Shown piece after piece: positions 26,523 through 35,208 of a DNA stretch of 64,000 nucleotides. A program made the position numbers and the translations under genes. The notes beneath the pieces were generated by a model. It was not told the DNA's origin, did no database searches, and saw only the letters and a program-made list of their open reading frames with translations. This DNA is from Pseudescherichia sp031979925. Its GTDB lineage: Bacteria > Pseudomonadota > Gammaproteobacteria > Enterobacterales > Enterobacteriaceae. Numbering within the stretch: the first letter of the stretch is position 1; every line of letters starts with the position of its first letter. The DNA lies in assembly GCF_031979925.1 (NCBI RefSeq), contig NZ_DALZFB010000009.1, positions 1-64,000 on the forward strand, read 5' to 3'.

Positions 26523-28674
26523 GTTGCGCTTCCGTCTCGTCGAGTTTGCTCTTCAGGGTCACAAAATCCGGCTTGCCGCTGCCCAGCACCGGCAGCTGCT
26601 TCAGGAAACGAATATCGCGCGGCACGGCCAGCTCTGGTACGCCCTGCGCGCGTGCCTGCTGAAGCAGCATATCGCGGGTTAGCTCGCTGTCGGTGGTAAA
26701 CATCACCAGCGCCTCGCCTTTGCTGGCGTCGCTCTTCACCACTGTAGCGTGCATTTTGTCCGGCGAAGCCAGCAGCGCCAGCTGCTCGACCATCTCCAGA
26801 GAGATCATCTCCCCGGCGATTTTGGCGAAGCGCTTGGCCCGGCCCTGGATCTGCACAAAGCCCTGCTCGTCGAAGCGTACAATGTCGCCAGTGTCATACC
26901 AGCCGGGTTCCATCTCGCCCTCAGCGTTCTCCGCTGCCGGGCGCTCAAGCATCCCAGGGTTCTCGACGCGCAGGTAGCCGGTCATGACGTTCGGCCCCTT
27001 CAGCTGCAGCCTGCCCCCCTCCTCAATGCCCGGCACCGCCATCAGGCGTGCGTCCATCCCCGGCAGAATACGCCCCACCGTGCCCGGCTTCGCTGCCATC
27101 GGTACGTTGATGGAGACCACCGGCGCGCATTCGGTGACGCCGTAGCCCTCAAGCACGCGCAGACCAAACTTGTCCTGCCAGAGCTGGCGGGTGCTCTCCT
27201 GCAGTTTTTCTGCCCCGGCTACGACATAGCGCAGGCGGTAGAAGTCGTAGGGGTTAGCGAAGCGGGCGTAGTGCCCAAGGAAAGTCGAGGTGCCAAACAG
27301 CACGGTGCAGTTACGGTCATAGACCAGCTCCGGCACGATACGATAGTGCAGCGGGCTGGGATAGAGAAAGACCTCTGCCCCGGTCAGCAGCGGGGTAAAG
27401 AGCCCCACGGTAAGGCCAAAGGAGTGGAACAGCGGCAGAGCCGACATAAAGCGATCCCGGGCGGTAAAGTCGGCAATGGTCCGGATCTGCTCCACGTTGG
27501 CGAGAATACTTTTATGGCTGTGGACAACCCCTTTCGGATTGCCCTCCGAGCCAGAGGTAAAGAGCACCAGCGCGTCATCTTCCGGCTGCTGCGGCACCTG
27601 CGCCAGGCGCGGCATCAGCAGGTGACCGAAGATCCACAGCTTATCGGCGGTGGTCACCTCACCTTTCAGATCCTCAAGATAGATCCAGCGCACCTGGGTT
27701 AGCTGCTCCGGCAGATGCCAGAGCTTGCCCTTCTCCATAAACTGACGGGAGGTAAAGATGGTTTTGATCTGCGCGGCGGTAATGGCGCTGCCCATGCCCT
27801 TCACTCCCGCCGTGTAGTTCATCATTGCCGGGACGCGTCCCCGGGCAATGGCACCGAACACCACCGCCGCTGCGATGCCTGCGTTCGGCAGCATCAGGCC
27901 GATAGTTTCGCCCTGGGCGCTGTACTTATCCAGGATGCGCGCCACAAACAGCGTTTTGGTCAGCAGCTTGCGGTAAGTATCGGGCTTGAAATTGATATCC
28001 TCAATGCAGTTCTTGCCTGCGCCATAGCGGTACTGCGCCGCCAGCAGGGCTTCGAATAGCGTCTCCCGCGGGCGCACGGCCATGCGCGCTTCCATCATAA
28101 TCTGATGCAGCATCTCGCCTGCCAGCCTGCGGCGATCGCGGGCGCGGGGCGCGTCCGGCATCGGTAGCTGGGTTGGGGGCAAAATATGCAGGCTGATACG
28201 CGGGAAGAGGCGCTGCTTCACTAGCCCCTTCAGGCGGCTAAAGAAGGTCAGCTCTGCCCCCTCAATGCGCACCGGGATCACCGTTGCCCGCGATTTAGCA
28301 GCGACAAAAGCGGCCCCGTCATAAATTTTCATCAGCGAACCGGAGACCGAGATGCGCCCCTCCGGGAAGATCACCACCGGCCGACCGCTTTCGATCAGGC
28401 GCACCAGCTGCTTGATCGACATTGGCTTGGTGGGATCGAGAGGCACAAAGTCGATCAGGCTCGACAGGGCGCGCATGTACCAGCTTTGGCTAATTGAGGT
28501 ATAGACCGCAAACACCGGGCGCACCGGTAAAAACAGCGCCAGCAGGATGCCGTCAATAAAGGAGACGTGGTTTGGGGTGATAAGTACACGCTCGCCGCGC
28601 AGCGGCTGCGTATCGCCGGTGAGCTCGACGCGGTAGAGCAGACGGACGAGGGTACGGAAAAAGCCCAGCATCAT
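26515..28674 (-). CDS. aas: bifunctional 2-acylglycerophosphoethanolamine acyltransferase / acyl-ACP synthetase Aas
   Basis: Re-acylates lysophosphatidylethanolamine at the inner membrane, using acyl-ACP that it makes itself. The N-terminal PlsC-like domain has the catalytic TPNHVSFIDG (HX4D, about residue 36) and FPEGRISVSG. The C-terminal AMP-forming domain has LFTSGSEGNPKGVVHSHKS and YGVTECAP, WYDTGDIV and GRAKRFAKIAGE. I placed the start at the ATG at 28674, giving 719 residues like E. coli; AGGAAG lies just upstream, and the next codon is also ATG. An in-frame extension to 28707 lacks support. Confidence 0.95.
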   Translation of the reverse strand: MMLGFFRTLVRLLYRVELTGDTQPLRGERVLITPNHVSFIDGILLALFLPVRPVFAVYTSISQSWYMRALSSLIDFVPLDPTKPMSIKQLVRLIESGRPVVIFPEGRISVSGSLMKIYDGAAFVAAKSRATVIPVRIEGAELTFFSRLKGLVKQRLFPRISLHILPPTQLPMPDAPRARDRRRLAGEMLHQIMMEARMAVRPRETLFEALLAAQYRYGAGKNCIEDINFKPDTYRKLLTKTLFVARILDKYSAQGETIGLMLPNAGIAAAVVFGAIARGRVPAMMNYTAGVKGMGSAITAAQIKTIFTSRQFMEKGKLWHLPEQLTQVRWIYLEDLKGEVTTADKLWIFGHLLMPRLAQVPQQPEDDALVLFTSGSEGNPKGVVHSHKSILANVEQIRTIADFTARDRFMSALPLFHSFGLTVGLFTPLLTGAEVFLYPSPLHYRIVPELVYDRNCTVLFGTSTFLGHYARFANPYDFYRLRYVVAGAEKLQESTRQLWQDKFGLRVLEGYGVTECAPVVSINVPMAAKPGTVGRILPGMDARLMAVPGIEEGGRLQLKGPNVMTGYLRVENPGMLERPAAENAEGEMEPGWYDTGDIVRFDEQGFVQIQGRAKRFAKIAGEMISLEMVEQLALLASPDKMHATVVKSDASKGEALVMFTTDSELTRDMLLQQARAQGVPELAVPRDIRFLKQLPVLGSGKPDFVTLKSKLDETEAQHA

Positions 28675-28757
28675 TAACTTCCTGTTCAGTCGTTCGGGGT
28701 ATGGCAAGAATTGTGGCAGATTACACGAGAAGTGTGGCGGGCAGCAAAATCGGGGCG

Positions 28758-28842
28758 AAAAAAAACCTGCGCATCCGCGCAGGTTGGTGCAAAAAGTGAG
28801 TACTCTATACGTACTGAAATCTCACCAATCAATACCTCTGGG
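28758..28842 (-). ncRNA. omrA: OmrA/OmrB-type small regulatory RNA (single copy)
   Basis: On the minus strand the RNA would begin CCCAGAGGTATTGATTGGTG at 28842, the conserved 5' end of OmrA/OmrB that base-pairs with outer-membrane protein mRNAs. It ends with the hairpin ACCTGCGC-GGAT-GCGCAGGT and eight Ts (28765-28758). The first 20 bases match OmrA as I remember it, while the middle part differs. The position between aas and galR is the same as in E. coli, where omrA and omrB are tandem and controlled by EnvZ-OmpR. Only one copy is seen here. Confidence 0.88.
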
Positions 28843-29062
28843 ATCTTGATTGTGGCCCCTCCCCCCGGTGGATGCCAGGGAACAATCGCAACAGCTCATC
28901 GCAAAGTGTAACTAAAGGTTTGAATTACCCTTTTTCTGTTTTATTTACTGGGTAACACGGGTGTAACGGTTCCACACTGTACATGCGCTTTGGCTCACGT
29001 TTGCGCACTTCAGGAGTGCAAGAACCTTGAACCCGCCGCGCTTTTCCGCAACACTTATTCAG

Positions 29063-29078
29063 GTGTAAACGTTTACCC
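29063..29078. promoter_or_regulatory. GalR/GalS-type operator upstream of galR
   Basis: GTGTAAACGTTTACCC is a near-perfect LacI-family palindrome fitting the GalR consensus GTGNAANCGNTTNCAC. It lies 18 bp before galR, which suggests autoregulation. Confidence 0.65.
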
Positions 29079-29095
29079 ATTAAAGAAGGTTCAGA

Positions 29096-30103
29096 ATGGC
29101 GACTATAAAGGATGTTGCAAAGCTCGCAGGTGTCTCCGTCGCCACGGTGTCGCGCGTCATTAACAACTCTCCTAAAGCCAGCGACGCCTCACGGCAGGCG
29201 GTGCAGAGCGCCATGGCCTCACTTAACTACCATCCCAACGCCAACGCCCGCGCCCTGGCCCAGCAGTCAACGGAGACCATCGGACTGGTAGTCGGCGACG
29301 TCTCCGACCCCTTTTTTGGTGCCATGGTTAAAGCCGTGGAGCAGGTGGCCTACCACACCGGTAACTTTTTGCTGATTGGTAATGGCTACCATAATGAACA
29401 GAAGGAGCGGCGCGCTATTGAGCAGCTGATGCGCCACCGCTGTGCGGCGCTGGTGGTACACGCTAAAAGTATTCCCAATGAAGAGTTAGCTGCGTTGATG
29501 GATCAGATGCCTGGCATGGTGCTGATCAACCGCATTCTGCCCGGCTACGAGCAGCGCTGCGTGGCGCTGGACGATCGCTACGGCGCATGGCTGGCGACCC
29601 GGCATCTTATCCAGCAGGGGCATACCAAAATTGGCTACCTCTGCTCCAACCACGCTATTTCCGATGCGGAAGATCGCCTCCAGGGCTATTACGATGCGCT
29701 GCGGGAGAACGGCCTGCCCTGTAACGACAGGCTGGTGACCTGGGGCGAGCCGGATGAGAGCGGCGGCGAGCAGGCAATGACCGAGCTGCTCGGGCGGGGA
29801 AGGCACTTTACCGCTGTTGCCTGCTATAACGACTCGATGGCCGCCGGAGCGATGGGTGTATTAAACGATAACGGCATTGAGGTGCCGGGCGAGATCTCGC
29901 TGATTGGTTTTGATGACGTACTGATCTCCCGCTACGTCCGTCCGCGCCTGACCACCGTGCGCTACCCCATCGTCACGATGGCGACCCAGGCCGCAGAGCT
30001 GGCGCTGGCGCTAGCGAAAGAGCAGCCCCTGCCGGAGATCACCCACCTCTTTAGCCCGACGCTGGTGCGCCGTCACTCGGTGGGTACTCTTCAGGAGAGC
30101 TAG
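29096..30103 (+). CDS. galR: galactose operon repressor GalR
   Basis: LacI-family repressor of galactose transport and use genes; D-galactose is the inducer in the family. The 335 residues include the DNA-binding helix-turn-helix at 3-23 (TIKDVAKLAGVSVATVSRV), the hinge and the periplasmic-binding-like core. The C-terminus ends RHSVGTLQES and is eight residues shorter than E. coli GalR (343). Its TAG stop overlaps the stop of the opposite acetyltransferase gene in a shared CTAG, which probably accounts for the shortened tail. Confidence 0.95.
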   Translation: MATIKDVAKLAGVSVATVSRVINNSPKASDASRQAVQSAMASLNYHPNANARALAQQSTETIGLVVGDVSDPFFGAMVKAVEQVAYHTGNFLLIGNGYHNEQKERRAIEQLMRHRCAALVVHAKSIPNEELAALMDQMPGMVLINRILPGYEQRCVALDDRYGAWLATRHLIQQGHTKIGYLCSNHAISDAEDRLQGYYDALRENGLPCNDRLVTWGEPDESGGEQAMTELLGRGRHFTAVACYNDSMAAGAMGVLNDNGIEVPGEISLIGFDDVLISRYVRPRLTTVRYPIVTMATQAAELALALAKEQPLPEITHLFSPTLVRRHSVGTLQES

Positions 30104-30555
30104 AGCGCGCAGCGATAAAGGTGCACCGTGGTGGCCGGGTAGTCCAGGCCGTCACCGATGTAGTGCCAGCCGAAGCGCTCATAAAAATCGCGGCAGGCGG
30201 AGTAGAGATGCAGCTGGGTAAAACCCCGCTCGCGGGCGTAATCCTTCACGTGCTGCTGAAGCCTGCCCGCCAGCCCCTGCCCGCGCGCGGCCTCATCGAC
30301 ATACAGCGCCGCCAGCCACGGCCAGAGATCCTGACGGCTGATGAGATCGCAGCGCCAAAGCCCCACCGTGCCCAGCATTCTCTCGCCTTCAGTGGCAATG
30401 AACGTCACAGGCAACGCCTCAGGCTGCTGACTGTGAGCAACCACGCTGGCAAAAAAATCCCGCGACAGCGTGTCGCCAAAGGCCTGCCACAGCCAGTCGG
30501 TCACCTGAGTGGCGAAATGCGGCGCGTCGTACAGAGGCAGGATCTTCAGGCTCAT
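30100..30555 (-). CDS. GNAT family N-acetyltransferase
   Basis: A 151-residue GNAT protein. The acetyl-CoA motif region is ALYVDEAARGQGLAGRLQ (about 82-99, with the RGQGLA P-loop), followed by the C-terminal strand LHLYSACRDFYERFGWHYIG. The substrate cannot be told from the sequence. E. coli has no gene here between galR and lysA, so this is an insertion relative to it. It starts about 4 bp after the lysA stop on the same strand and could be read from the lysA promoter. The 3' end overlaps galR by 4 bp, tail to tail. Confidence 0.82.
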   Translation of the reverse strand: MSLKILPLYDAPHFATQVTDWLWQAFGDTLSRDFFASVVAHSQQPEALPVTFIATEGERMLGTVGLWRCDLISRQDLWPWLAALYVDEAARGQGLAGRLQQHVKDYARERGFTQLHLYSACRDFYERFGWHYIGDGLDYPATTVHLYRCAL

Positions 30556-30559
30556 CGTC

Positions 30560-31822
30560 TTACAGTAGCTCCAGCGCCAGCAGCTCGTCGATGGTCTGCC
30601 GACGACGGATCAGTCGCGCCGCGCCGCCGTCAAACAGCACTTCCGGCAGCAGCGGACGGCTGTTGTAGTTGGAGGACATCGATGCACCATAGGCTCCGGT
30701 ATCGTGCAGCAGCAGGTAATCTCCCGGCACTACCGCAGGCAGAGCACGAGTTTCAACTTCCCCGCCCGCCTGCTGGGTAAAGACGTCTCCGGATTCACAC
30801 AGCGGACCGGCCACTACGGTATCAATAAGCGGTTCAGCCGCCAGATCGCGACCGTCTGCTGCAAGGGCGCTAATGTGGTGATAGCTGCCGTACATTGCCG
30901 GGCGCATCAGATCGTTAAAGCCAGCGTCGATTAGCACAAAGTGACGGCTGCCCATCGCTTTGACGCTGCGCACCTGAGCCACCAGCACGCCGGATTCGGC
31001 TACCAGGAAGCGTCCCGGCTCGATCTCGAGCTTCACCGGATGCCCCAGATGGGCGGCGATTTTTTCCCGGGCGCTGTTCCACAGGCCAAAGTAGTGATCG
31101 GTATCGATCGCCTCTTCCCCTTCGCGATAAGGGATCGACAGCCCGCCCCCGGCGGAGATCGCCTCCAAATCCTGACCGAATTCAACGACCTGGCTGACCA
31201 TCGCGCCGCAGACCTGCTCAAGGTGGCCATAGTCTACGCCCGAGCCGATGTGCATATGAATGCCCACCAGCTTAAGCTGGTAGCGCTGCATAACCTCCAG
31301 CGCGGCGGGCAGATCGCTGTACCAGATCCCGTGCTTGCTGTTCTCGCCGCCGGTATTGGTTTTCTGGCTATGGCCGTGGCCGAAGCCCGGGTTAACCCGC
31401 AGCCAGACGCGGTGGCCCGGAGAGACCTCCCCCAGTTGGGCCAGCATATCCACCGAGCCGGCGTTAACCGGGATCTGTAGCTCATGCACGCGGGCCATTG
31501 TCGGAGGATCGATCAGATCGGCGGTAAAGACGATCTCATCCTCACCGTTCTGTGGCTGGTAGCCCGCCGCCAGCGCGCGTTCGATCTCGCCCAGTGATAC
31601 TGAATCCACCTTGACGCCCTGCTCGCGCATCAGACGCAGAATATGAATATTGGAGCACGCCTTCTGGGCGAAACGCACCACGTCAAACTTCGCCAGTTGC
31701 GCAATCCGGCGGCGGATAATCTCGGCGTCGTAGGCCCAGACCGGGCAGCCAAATTCAGTCACCAGGCTGTGCAGGTTTGCGGCAGTGAGCGCGGTATCGG
31801 TATTGTTTAACGGGCGTGGCAT
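30560..31822 (-). CDS. lysA: diaminopimelate decarboxylase
   Basis: PLP enzyme that decarboxylates meso-diaminopimelate to L-lysine, the last step of lysine synthesis. The 420 residues equal E. coli LysA. The PLP lysine is K54 in RFAQKACSN; GGGLS is the phosphate-binding glycine loop and GPLCESGDVF holds the catalytic cysteine. The ATG at 31822 has GGAG six bases upstream; an ATG four codons earlier is part of that ribosome-binding site and is rejected. It is divergent from its activator gene lysR. Confidence 0.97.
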   Translation of the reverse strand: MPRPLNNTDTALTAANLHSLVTEFGCPVWAYDAEIIRRRIAQLAKFDVVRFAQKACSNIHILRLMREQGVKVDSVSLGEIERALAAGYQPQNGEDEIVFTADLIDPPTMARVHELQIPVNAGSVDMLAQLGEVSPGHRVWLRVNPGFGHGHSQKTNTGGENSKHGIWYSDLPAALEVMQRYQLKLVGIHMHIGSGVDYGHLEQVCGAMVSQVVEFGQDLEAISAGGGLSIPYREGEEAIDTDHYFGLWNSAREKIAAHLGHPVKLEIEPGRFLVAESGVLVAQVRSVKAMGSRHFVLIDAGFNDLMRPAMYGSYHHISALAADGRDLAAEPLIDTVVAGPLCESGDVFTQQAGGEVETRALPAVVPGDYLLLHDTGAYGASMSSNYNSRPLLPEVLFDGGAARLIRRRQTIDELLALELL

Positions 31823-31935
31823 GGCGAACTCCATAATGATTTTTCACTATTACGCCACAGGCCGAAGGGAATAAAAAATATCGTTATGTTACGATTCTAT
31901 GCATATCTGATATACCTTGCGCCGCAGGAAAACCG

Positions 31936-32862
31936 ATGCCCGCCGTTAACCTTCGCCATATCGAAATTTTTCACGCCGTGATGACTGCCGGGAACCTGAC
32001 CGAGGCTGCTCGCCTGCTGCATACCTCGCAGCCCACCGTCAGTCGGGAGCTGGCGCGCTTTGAAAAGGTGATTGGTCTGACGCTGTTTGAGCGTTCGCGG
32101 GGGCGGCTGCACCCTACGGTGCAGGGCCTGCGCCTGTTTGAAGAGGTACAGCGCTCGTGGTACGGGCTGGATCGCATCGTCAGCGCCGCCGAAAGCCTGC
32201 GGGAGTTCCGTCAGGGGGAGCTGTCTATCGTCTGCCTGCCGGTCTTTTCCCAGTCGTTTCTGCCCCTGCTGCTGCAGCCTTTTCTTGCCCGCTATCCGGA
32301 GGTGAGCCTCAACGTGGTGCCGCAGGAGTCACCGCTGCTGGAGGAGTGGCTCTCTGCCCAGCGCCACGATCTCGGCCTGACCGAAACCCTCAGCACGCCC
32401 GCCGGGACCGAGCGCACGCCGCTCCTGACCCTGAACGAGGTGTGCGTTCTGCCCGCCGGGCATCCGCTGGCGCAGCATGAGGTGCTTACCCCGCAGGATT
32501 TTCAGGGCGAGAACTATATTAGCCTGTCGCGCTCGGACAGCTATCGCCAGCTGCTGGATGCCCTGTTCACTGAGCATCAGGTAAAACGCCGCATGGTCGT
32601 AGAGACCCACAGCGCCGCCAGCGTCTGCGCAATGGTCCGCGCCGGGGTTGGCGTGTCGGTGGTCAATCCCCTTACCGCCCTCGATTACGCCAGCAGCGGC
32701 GTGGTAGTCAGGCCCTTCAGCATTGCCGTGCCTTTTACCGTCAGCCTGATCCGCCCCCTGCACCGCCCCGCCTCGGCACTGGTGGATGCCTTCTCCGCTC
32801 ACTTACAGCAGGCGGTATCGCGTATTATCGCGCCGTTAGAGGCGGTGCTGGCGGAGCGTTAA
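31936..32862 (+). CDS. lysR: LysR, transcriptional activator of lysA
   Basis: The founding member of the LysR family; it activates lysA when lysine is limiting and represses itself. The 308 residues (E. coli 311) start MPAVNLRHIEIFHAVMTAG, with an N-terminal winged helix-turn-helix (NLTEAARLLHTSQPTVSREL at about 20-39) and a C-terminal effector domain. Promoters for lysA and lysR must lie in the 113-bp gap 31823-31935. Its stop overlaps the ygeA stop by 4 bp. Confidence 0.96.
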   Translation: MPAVNLRHIEIFHAVMTAGNLTEAARLLHTSQPTVSRELARFEKVIGLTLFERSRGRLHPTVQGLRLFEEVQRSWYGLDRIVSAAESLREFRQGELSIVCLPVFSQSFLPLLLQPFLARYPEVSLNVVPQESPLLEEWLSAQRHDLGLTETLSTPAGTERTPLLTLNEVCVLPAGHPLAQHEVLTPQDFQGENYISLSRSDSYRQLLDALFTEHQVKRRMVVETHSAASVCAMVRAGVGVSVVNPLTALDYASSGVVVRPFSIAVPFTVSLIRPLHRPASALVDAFSAHLQQAVSRIIAPLEAVLAER

Positions 32863-33551
32863 TCCAGCATAAAGTCGACAACGTCGGCGGCGTGCAGCGC
32901 GGCGGTATCAAATACCGGGATCGGGCTTTGATCCTGGGAGACCAGCAGGCCAATCTCGGTGCAGCCAAAGATCACGCCTTGCGCGCCCTGGTTTGCCATG
33001 CGCGCAATCAGATCGATAAAGTACGCCCGTGACGGCTCACTGAAGGTGCCCCGGCATAGTTCATCAAAGATGATCTGGTTAACCCTGGCGCGATCCTCCC
33101 CGTCCGGGACACAGGTCTCAATGCCGTGGGCATCACGCATCCGCCCGCGGTAGAAATCCTGCTCCATGGTATAGCGGGTGCCCAGCAGGGCGACCAGCTG
33201 TAGGTTTTGCTTCTGGATCGCCCGGGCGGTAGCGTCGGCGATATGCAAAAACGGCACGCTACAGCGATCCTCAATCTGGTCGGCGACCTTATGCATGGTG
33301 TTGGTGCAGAGTACGATCCCTTCGGCTCCGGCGCTTTCAAGGCCTGCAGCGGCGCTGGCAAGAATATCCCCGGCCTTATCCCAATCGCCGCTCGACTGGC
33401 AGGCCTCAATCTCGTGAAAATCGACGCTGTGCAGCAGCAGGCTGGCGGAGTGCAGACCGCCCAGCCGGGCTTTTATTCCCTCATTGATCAGACGGTAGTA
33501 GGGAATGGTCGATTCCCAGCTCATCCCGCCCAGCAGTCCTATGGTTTTCAT
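32859..33551 (-). CDS. ygeA: amino-acid racemase YgeA (aspartate/glutamate racemase family)
   Basis: PLP-independent racemase family; E. coli YgeA is a broad-specificity amino-acid racemase (reported with L-homoserine among the substrates). The 230 residues equal E. coli. The two catalytic cysteines are C82 in LCTNTMHK and C197 in FGCTEIGLL. The internal ATG at 33551 (MKTIGLLGGMSWEST) was chosen over an in-frame extension to 33608 because it matches the family start and has GAGAGG upstream. Confidence 0.93.
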   Translation of the reverse strand: MKTIGLLGGMSWESTIPYYRLINEGIKARLGGLHSASLLLHSVDFHEIEACQSSGDWDKAGDILASAAAGLESAGAEGIVLCTNTMHKVADQIEDRCSVPFLHIADATARAIQKQNLQLVALLGTRYTMEQDFYRGRMRDAHGIETCVPDGEDRARVNQIIFDELCRGTFSEPSRAYFIDLIARMANQGAQGVIFGCTEIGLLVSQDQSPIPVFDTAALHAADVVDFMLD

Positions 33552-33653
33552 CTTGCCTCTCTCCCCTGTTATCCGCCCGTGAAAACAAACTTGTGATCGG
33601 CTTTCCACTTATTAGGCGTCGCGTTTCTTTTTAACGCTGGCTGATATAAATTT

Positions 33654-33672
33654 AATGAAACATTGTTTTACT
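33654..33672. promoter_or_regulatory. KdgR box upstream of kdgF
   Basis: AATGAAACATTGTTTTACT matches the KdgR palindrome AATGAAACANTGTTTCATT, with exact GAAAC-N3-GTTT spacing, 29 bp before kdgF. Confidence 0.75.
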
Positions 33673-33700
33673 CTTAACCCGTTTATTACAGGACGCTCTC

Positions 33701-34030
33701 ATGTTTACTTTCCACCAGCAGACCCAGCTCGACGATCTGGGCAACGGCGTTACCCGGCGCATTCTGGCCCACGCAGGCAAAATGATGGCGGTAGAGGTGA
33801 ATTTTAGTGAAGGCGCGGTTGGCCCGCTGCATAACCACCCTCATGAACAGCTTACCTATGTTTTGTCTGGCGAGTTTGAATTTACCATCGGCGATGAGAA
33901 ACATATCGTTCGCGCCGGGGATACCCTCTATAAAGAGCCGAACATCGTGCACGGCTGCGTCTGCTTAAAGGCGGGCACTCTGCTCGATACCTTTACGCCG
34001 GTACGTGAGGATTTCCTCAAAGCATATTAA
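33701..34030 (+). CDS. kdgF: cupin protein KdgF (unsaturated galacturonate linearisation)
   Basis: Small single-domain cupin of 109 residues. KdgF converts the unsaturated monouronate released by pectin/alginate lyases to the linear ketouronate that KduI uses. The cupin metal motif is at 41-50 (GPLHNHPHEQ), with a further histidine at 84 (NIVHGC), fitting the family metal ligands. It stands just left of the oligogalacturonide transporter genes and has its own KdgR box, so it belongs to the pectin-fragment pathway of this module. Confidence 0.88.
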   Translation: MFTFHQQTQLDDLGNGVTRRILAHAGKMMAVEVNFSEGAVGPLHNHPHEQLTYVLSGEFEFTIGDEKHIVRAGDTLYKEPNIVHGCVCLKAGTLLDTFTPVREDFLKAY

Positions 34031-34040
34031 ACACCGCTAT

Positions 34041-34073
34041 GCCGGGTGGCGGCTCTCGCCTTACCCGACCTAC
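34041..34073. repeat. REP-type palindromic element
   Basis: GCCGGGTGGC...CGCCTTACCCGACCTAC has the form of an enterobacterial REP/PU element. Related copies are found after togB (38560), after kduD (40308) and before the CBS-CGL gene (47659). Confidence 0.75.
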
Positions 34074-34082
34074 AAAAACGAT

Positions 34083-34110
34083 GCCCTCCGCCGCGAGGGC
34101 GTTTTTATTT
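34083..34110 (+). terminator. intrinsic terminator of kdgF
   Basis: Stem GCCCTC/GAGGGC with a CGCCGC loop, followed by GTTTTTATTT. Confidence 0.85.
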
Positions 34111-34194
34111 ATAGCAAATCATTAGCGGGTTAATCATTCACTTATCCCGGCACTTACCGCGCGTGCTCGCTGGAAATGTCACCTGGCTCACCTT

Positions 34195-34213
34195 ATTGAA
34201 ACGTCGTTTCGAC
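34195..34213. promoter_or_regulatory. KdgR box 1 of the tog operon
   Basis: ATTGAAACGTCGTTTCGAC has GAAAC-N3-GTTTC, the full symmetric KdgR core, about 105 bp before togM. Confidence 0.75.
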
Positions 34214-34271
34214 TTTGATCACATTTCCATAATTAATCGAATGACGCAGAAATAAATCGCAATAAGATAAA

Positions 34272-34290
34272 TTAAAACACCGTTTTAAAA
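34272..34290. promoter_or_regulatory. KdgR box 2 of the tog operon
   Basis: TTAAAACACCGTTTTAAAA keeps the AAAAC-N3-GTTTT symmetry and lies about 30 bp before togM, probably overlapping the promoter or the start of the transcript. Confidence 0.65.
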
Positions 34291-34317
34291 AGCAATCATA
34301 CACCCAGGCAGGTATAT

Positions 34318-35208
34318 ATGAATGAAAACAGACTGCTGGGATTGGCCTGGATATCGCCCTATATCATCGGGTTGATCGTCTTTACGGCCTTTCCCTTCGT
34401 TTCCTCGTTTTTCCTCAGTTTTACTGAGTATGACTTAATGAGTCCGCCGGTATTTAACGGGATTGAAAACTACCGTTACATGCTGACTGAGGACTCCCTG
34501 TTCTGGAAATCGATGGGCGTCACCTTTGCCTACGTATTTTTAACTATCCCGCTGAAGCTCGCCTTCGCGCTGGGGATTGCCTTTGTTCTTAACTTTAAAT
34601 TACGCGGCATCGGCTTCTTCCGTACCGCCTACTACATTCCGTCGATTCTGGGCAGCTCCGTTGCCATCGCCGTGCTGTGGCGCGCGCTGTTTGCTATCGA
34701 CGGCCTGCTGAACAGCTTTATCGGCGTTTTTGGCCTCGATCCGGTGAACTGGCTGGGTGAGCCATCGCTGGCGCTGATGTCCGTGACCCTGCTGCGCGTC
34801 TGGCAGTTTGGTTCCGCGATGGTGATCTTCCTCGCCGCGCTGCAAAACGTTCCGCAGTCGCAGTATGAGGCGGCGATGATCGACGGCGCGTCAAAGTGGC
34901 AGATGTTTATGAAGGTGACCGTGCCGCTGATTACGCCGGTGATCTTCTTCAACTTTATCATGCAGACTACTCAGGCGTTCCAGGAGTTTACCGGCCCGTA
35001 CGTCATTACCGGCGGCGGCCCGACCTACTACACCTACCTCTTCTCGCTCTATATCTACGACACCGCCTTTAAGTATTTCGATATGGGCTACGGCGCGGCG
35101 CTGGCGTGGGTACTGTTCCTGGTGGTGGCCGTCTTCGCCTCCATTGCCTTTAAGTCATCAAAATACTGGGTCTTCTACTCCGCCGATAAGGGAGGCAAAA
35201 ATGGCTGA
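34318..35208 (+). CDS. togM: oligogalacturonide ABC transporter permease TogM
   Basis: Inner-membrane permease of the carbohydrate uptake CUT1 type, 296 residues with six hydrophobic segments. The EAA loop that contacts the ATPase is at QYEAAMIDGASKWQMF. Together with TogN, TogA and TogB downstream it would import oligogalacturonides from the periplasm. The assignment to TogM rests on the four-gene order and on the surrounding kdgF, ogl, kduI, kduD and kdgM genes. The gene is the first of the operon and follows two KdgR boxes. Confidence 0.82.
   Translation: MNENRLLGLAWISPYIIGLIVFTAFPFVSSFFLSFTEYDLMSPPVFNGIENYRYMLTEDSLFWKSMGVTFAYVFLTIPLKLAFALGIAFVLNFKLRGIGFFRTAYYIPSILGSSVAIAVLWRALFAIDGLLNSFIGVFGLDPVNWLGEPSLALMSVTLLRVWQFGSAMVIFLAALQNVPQSQYEAAMIDGASKWQMFMKVTVPLITPVIFFNFIMQTTQAFQEFTGPYVITGGGPTYYTYLFSLYIYDTAFKYFDMGYGAALAWVLFLVVAVFASIAFKSSKYWVFYSADKGGKNG

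Noticed and set aside
28843..29062. Second Omr RNA copy before galR
   Set aside because: Neither the conserved 5' seed nor a terminator hairpin is present in this stretch.
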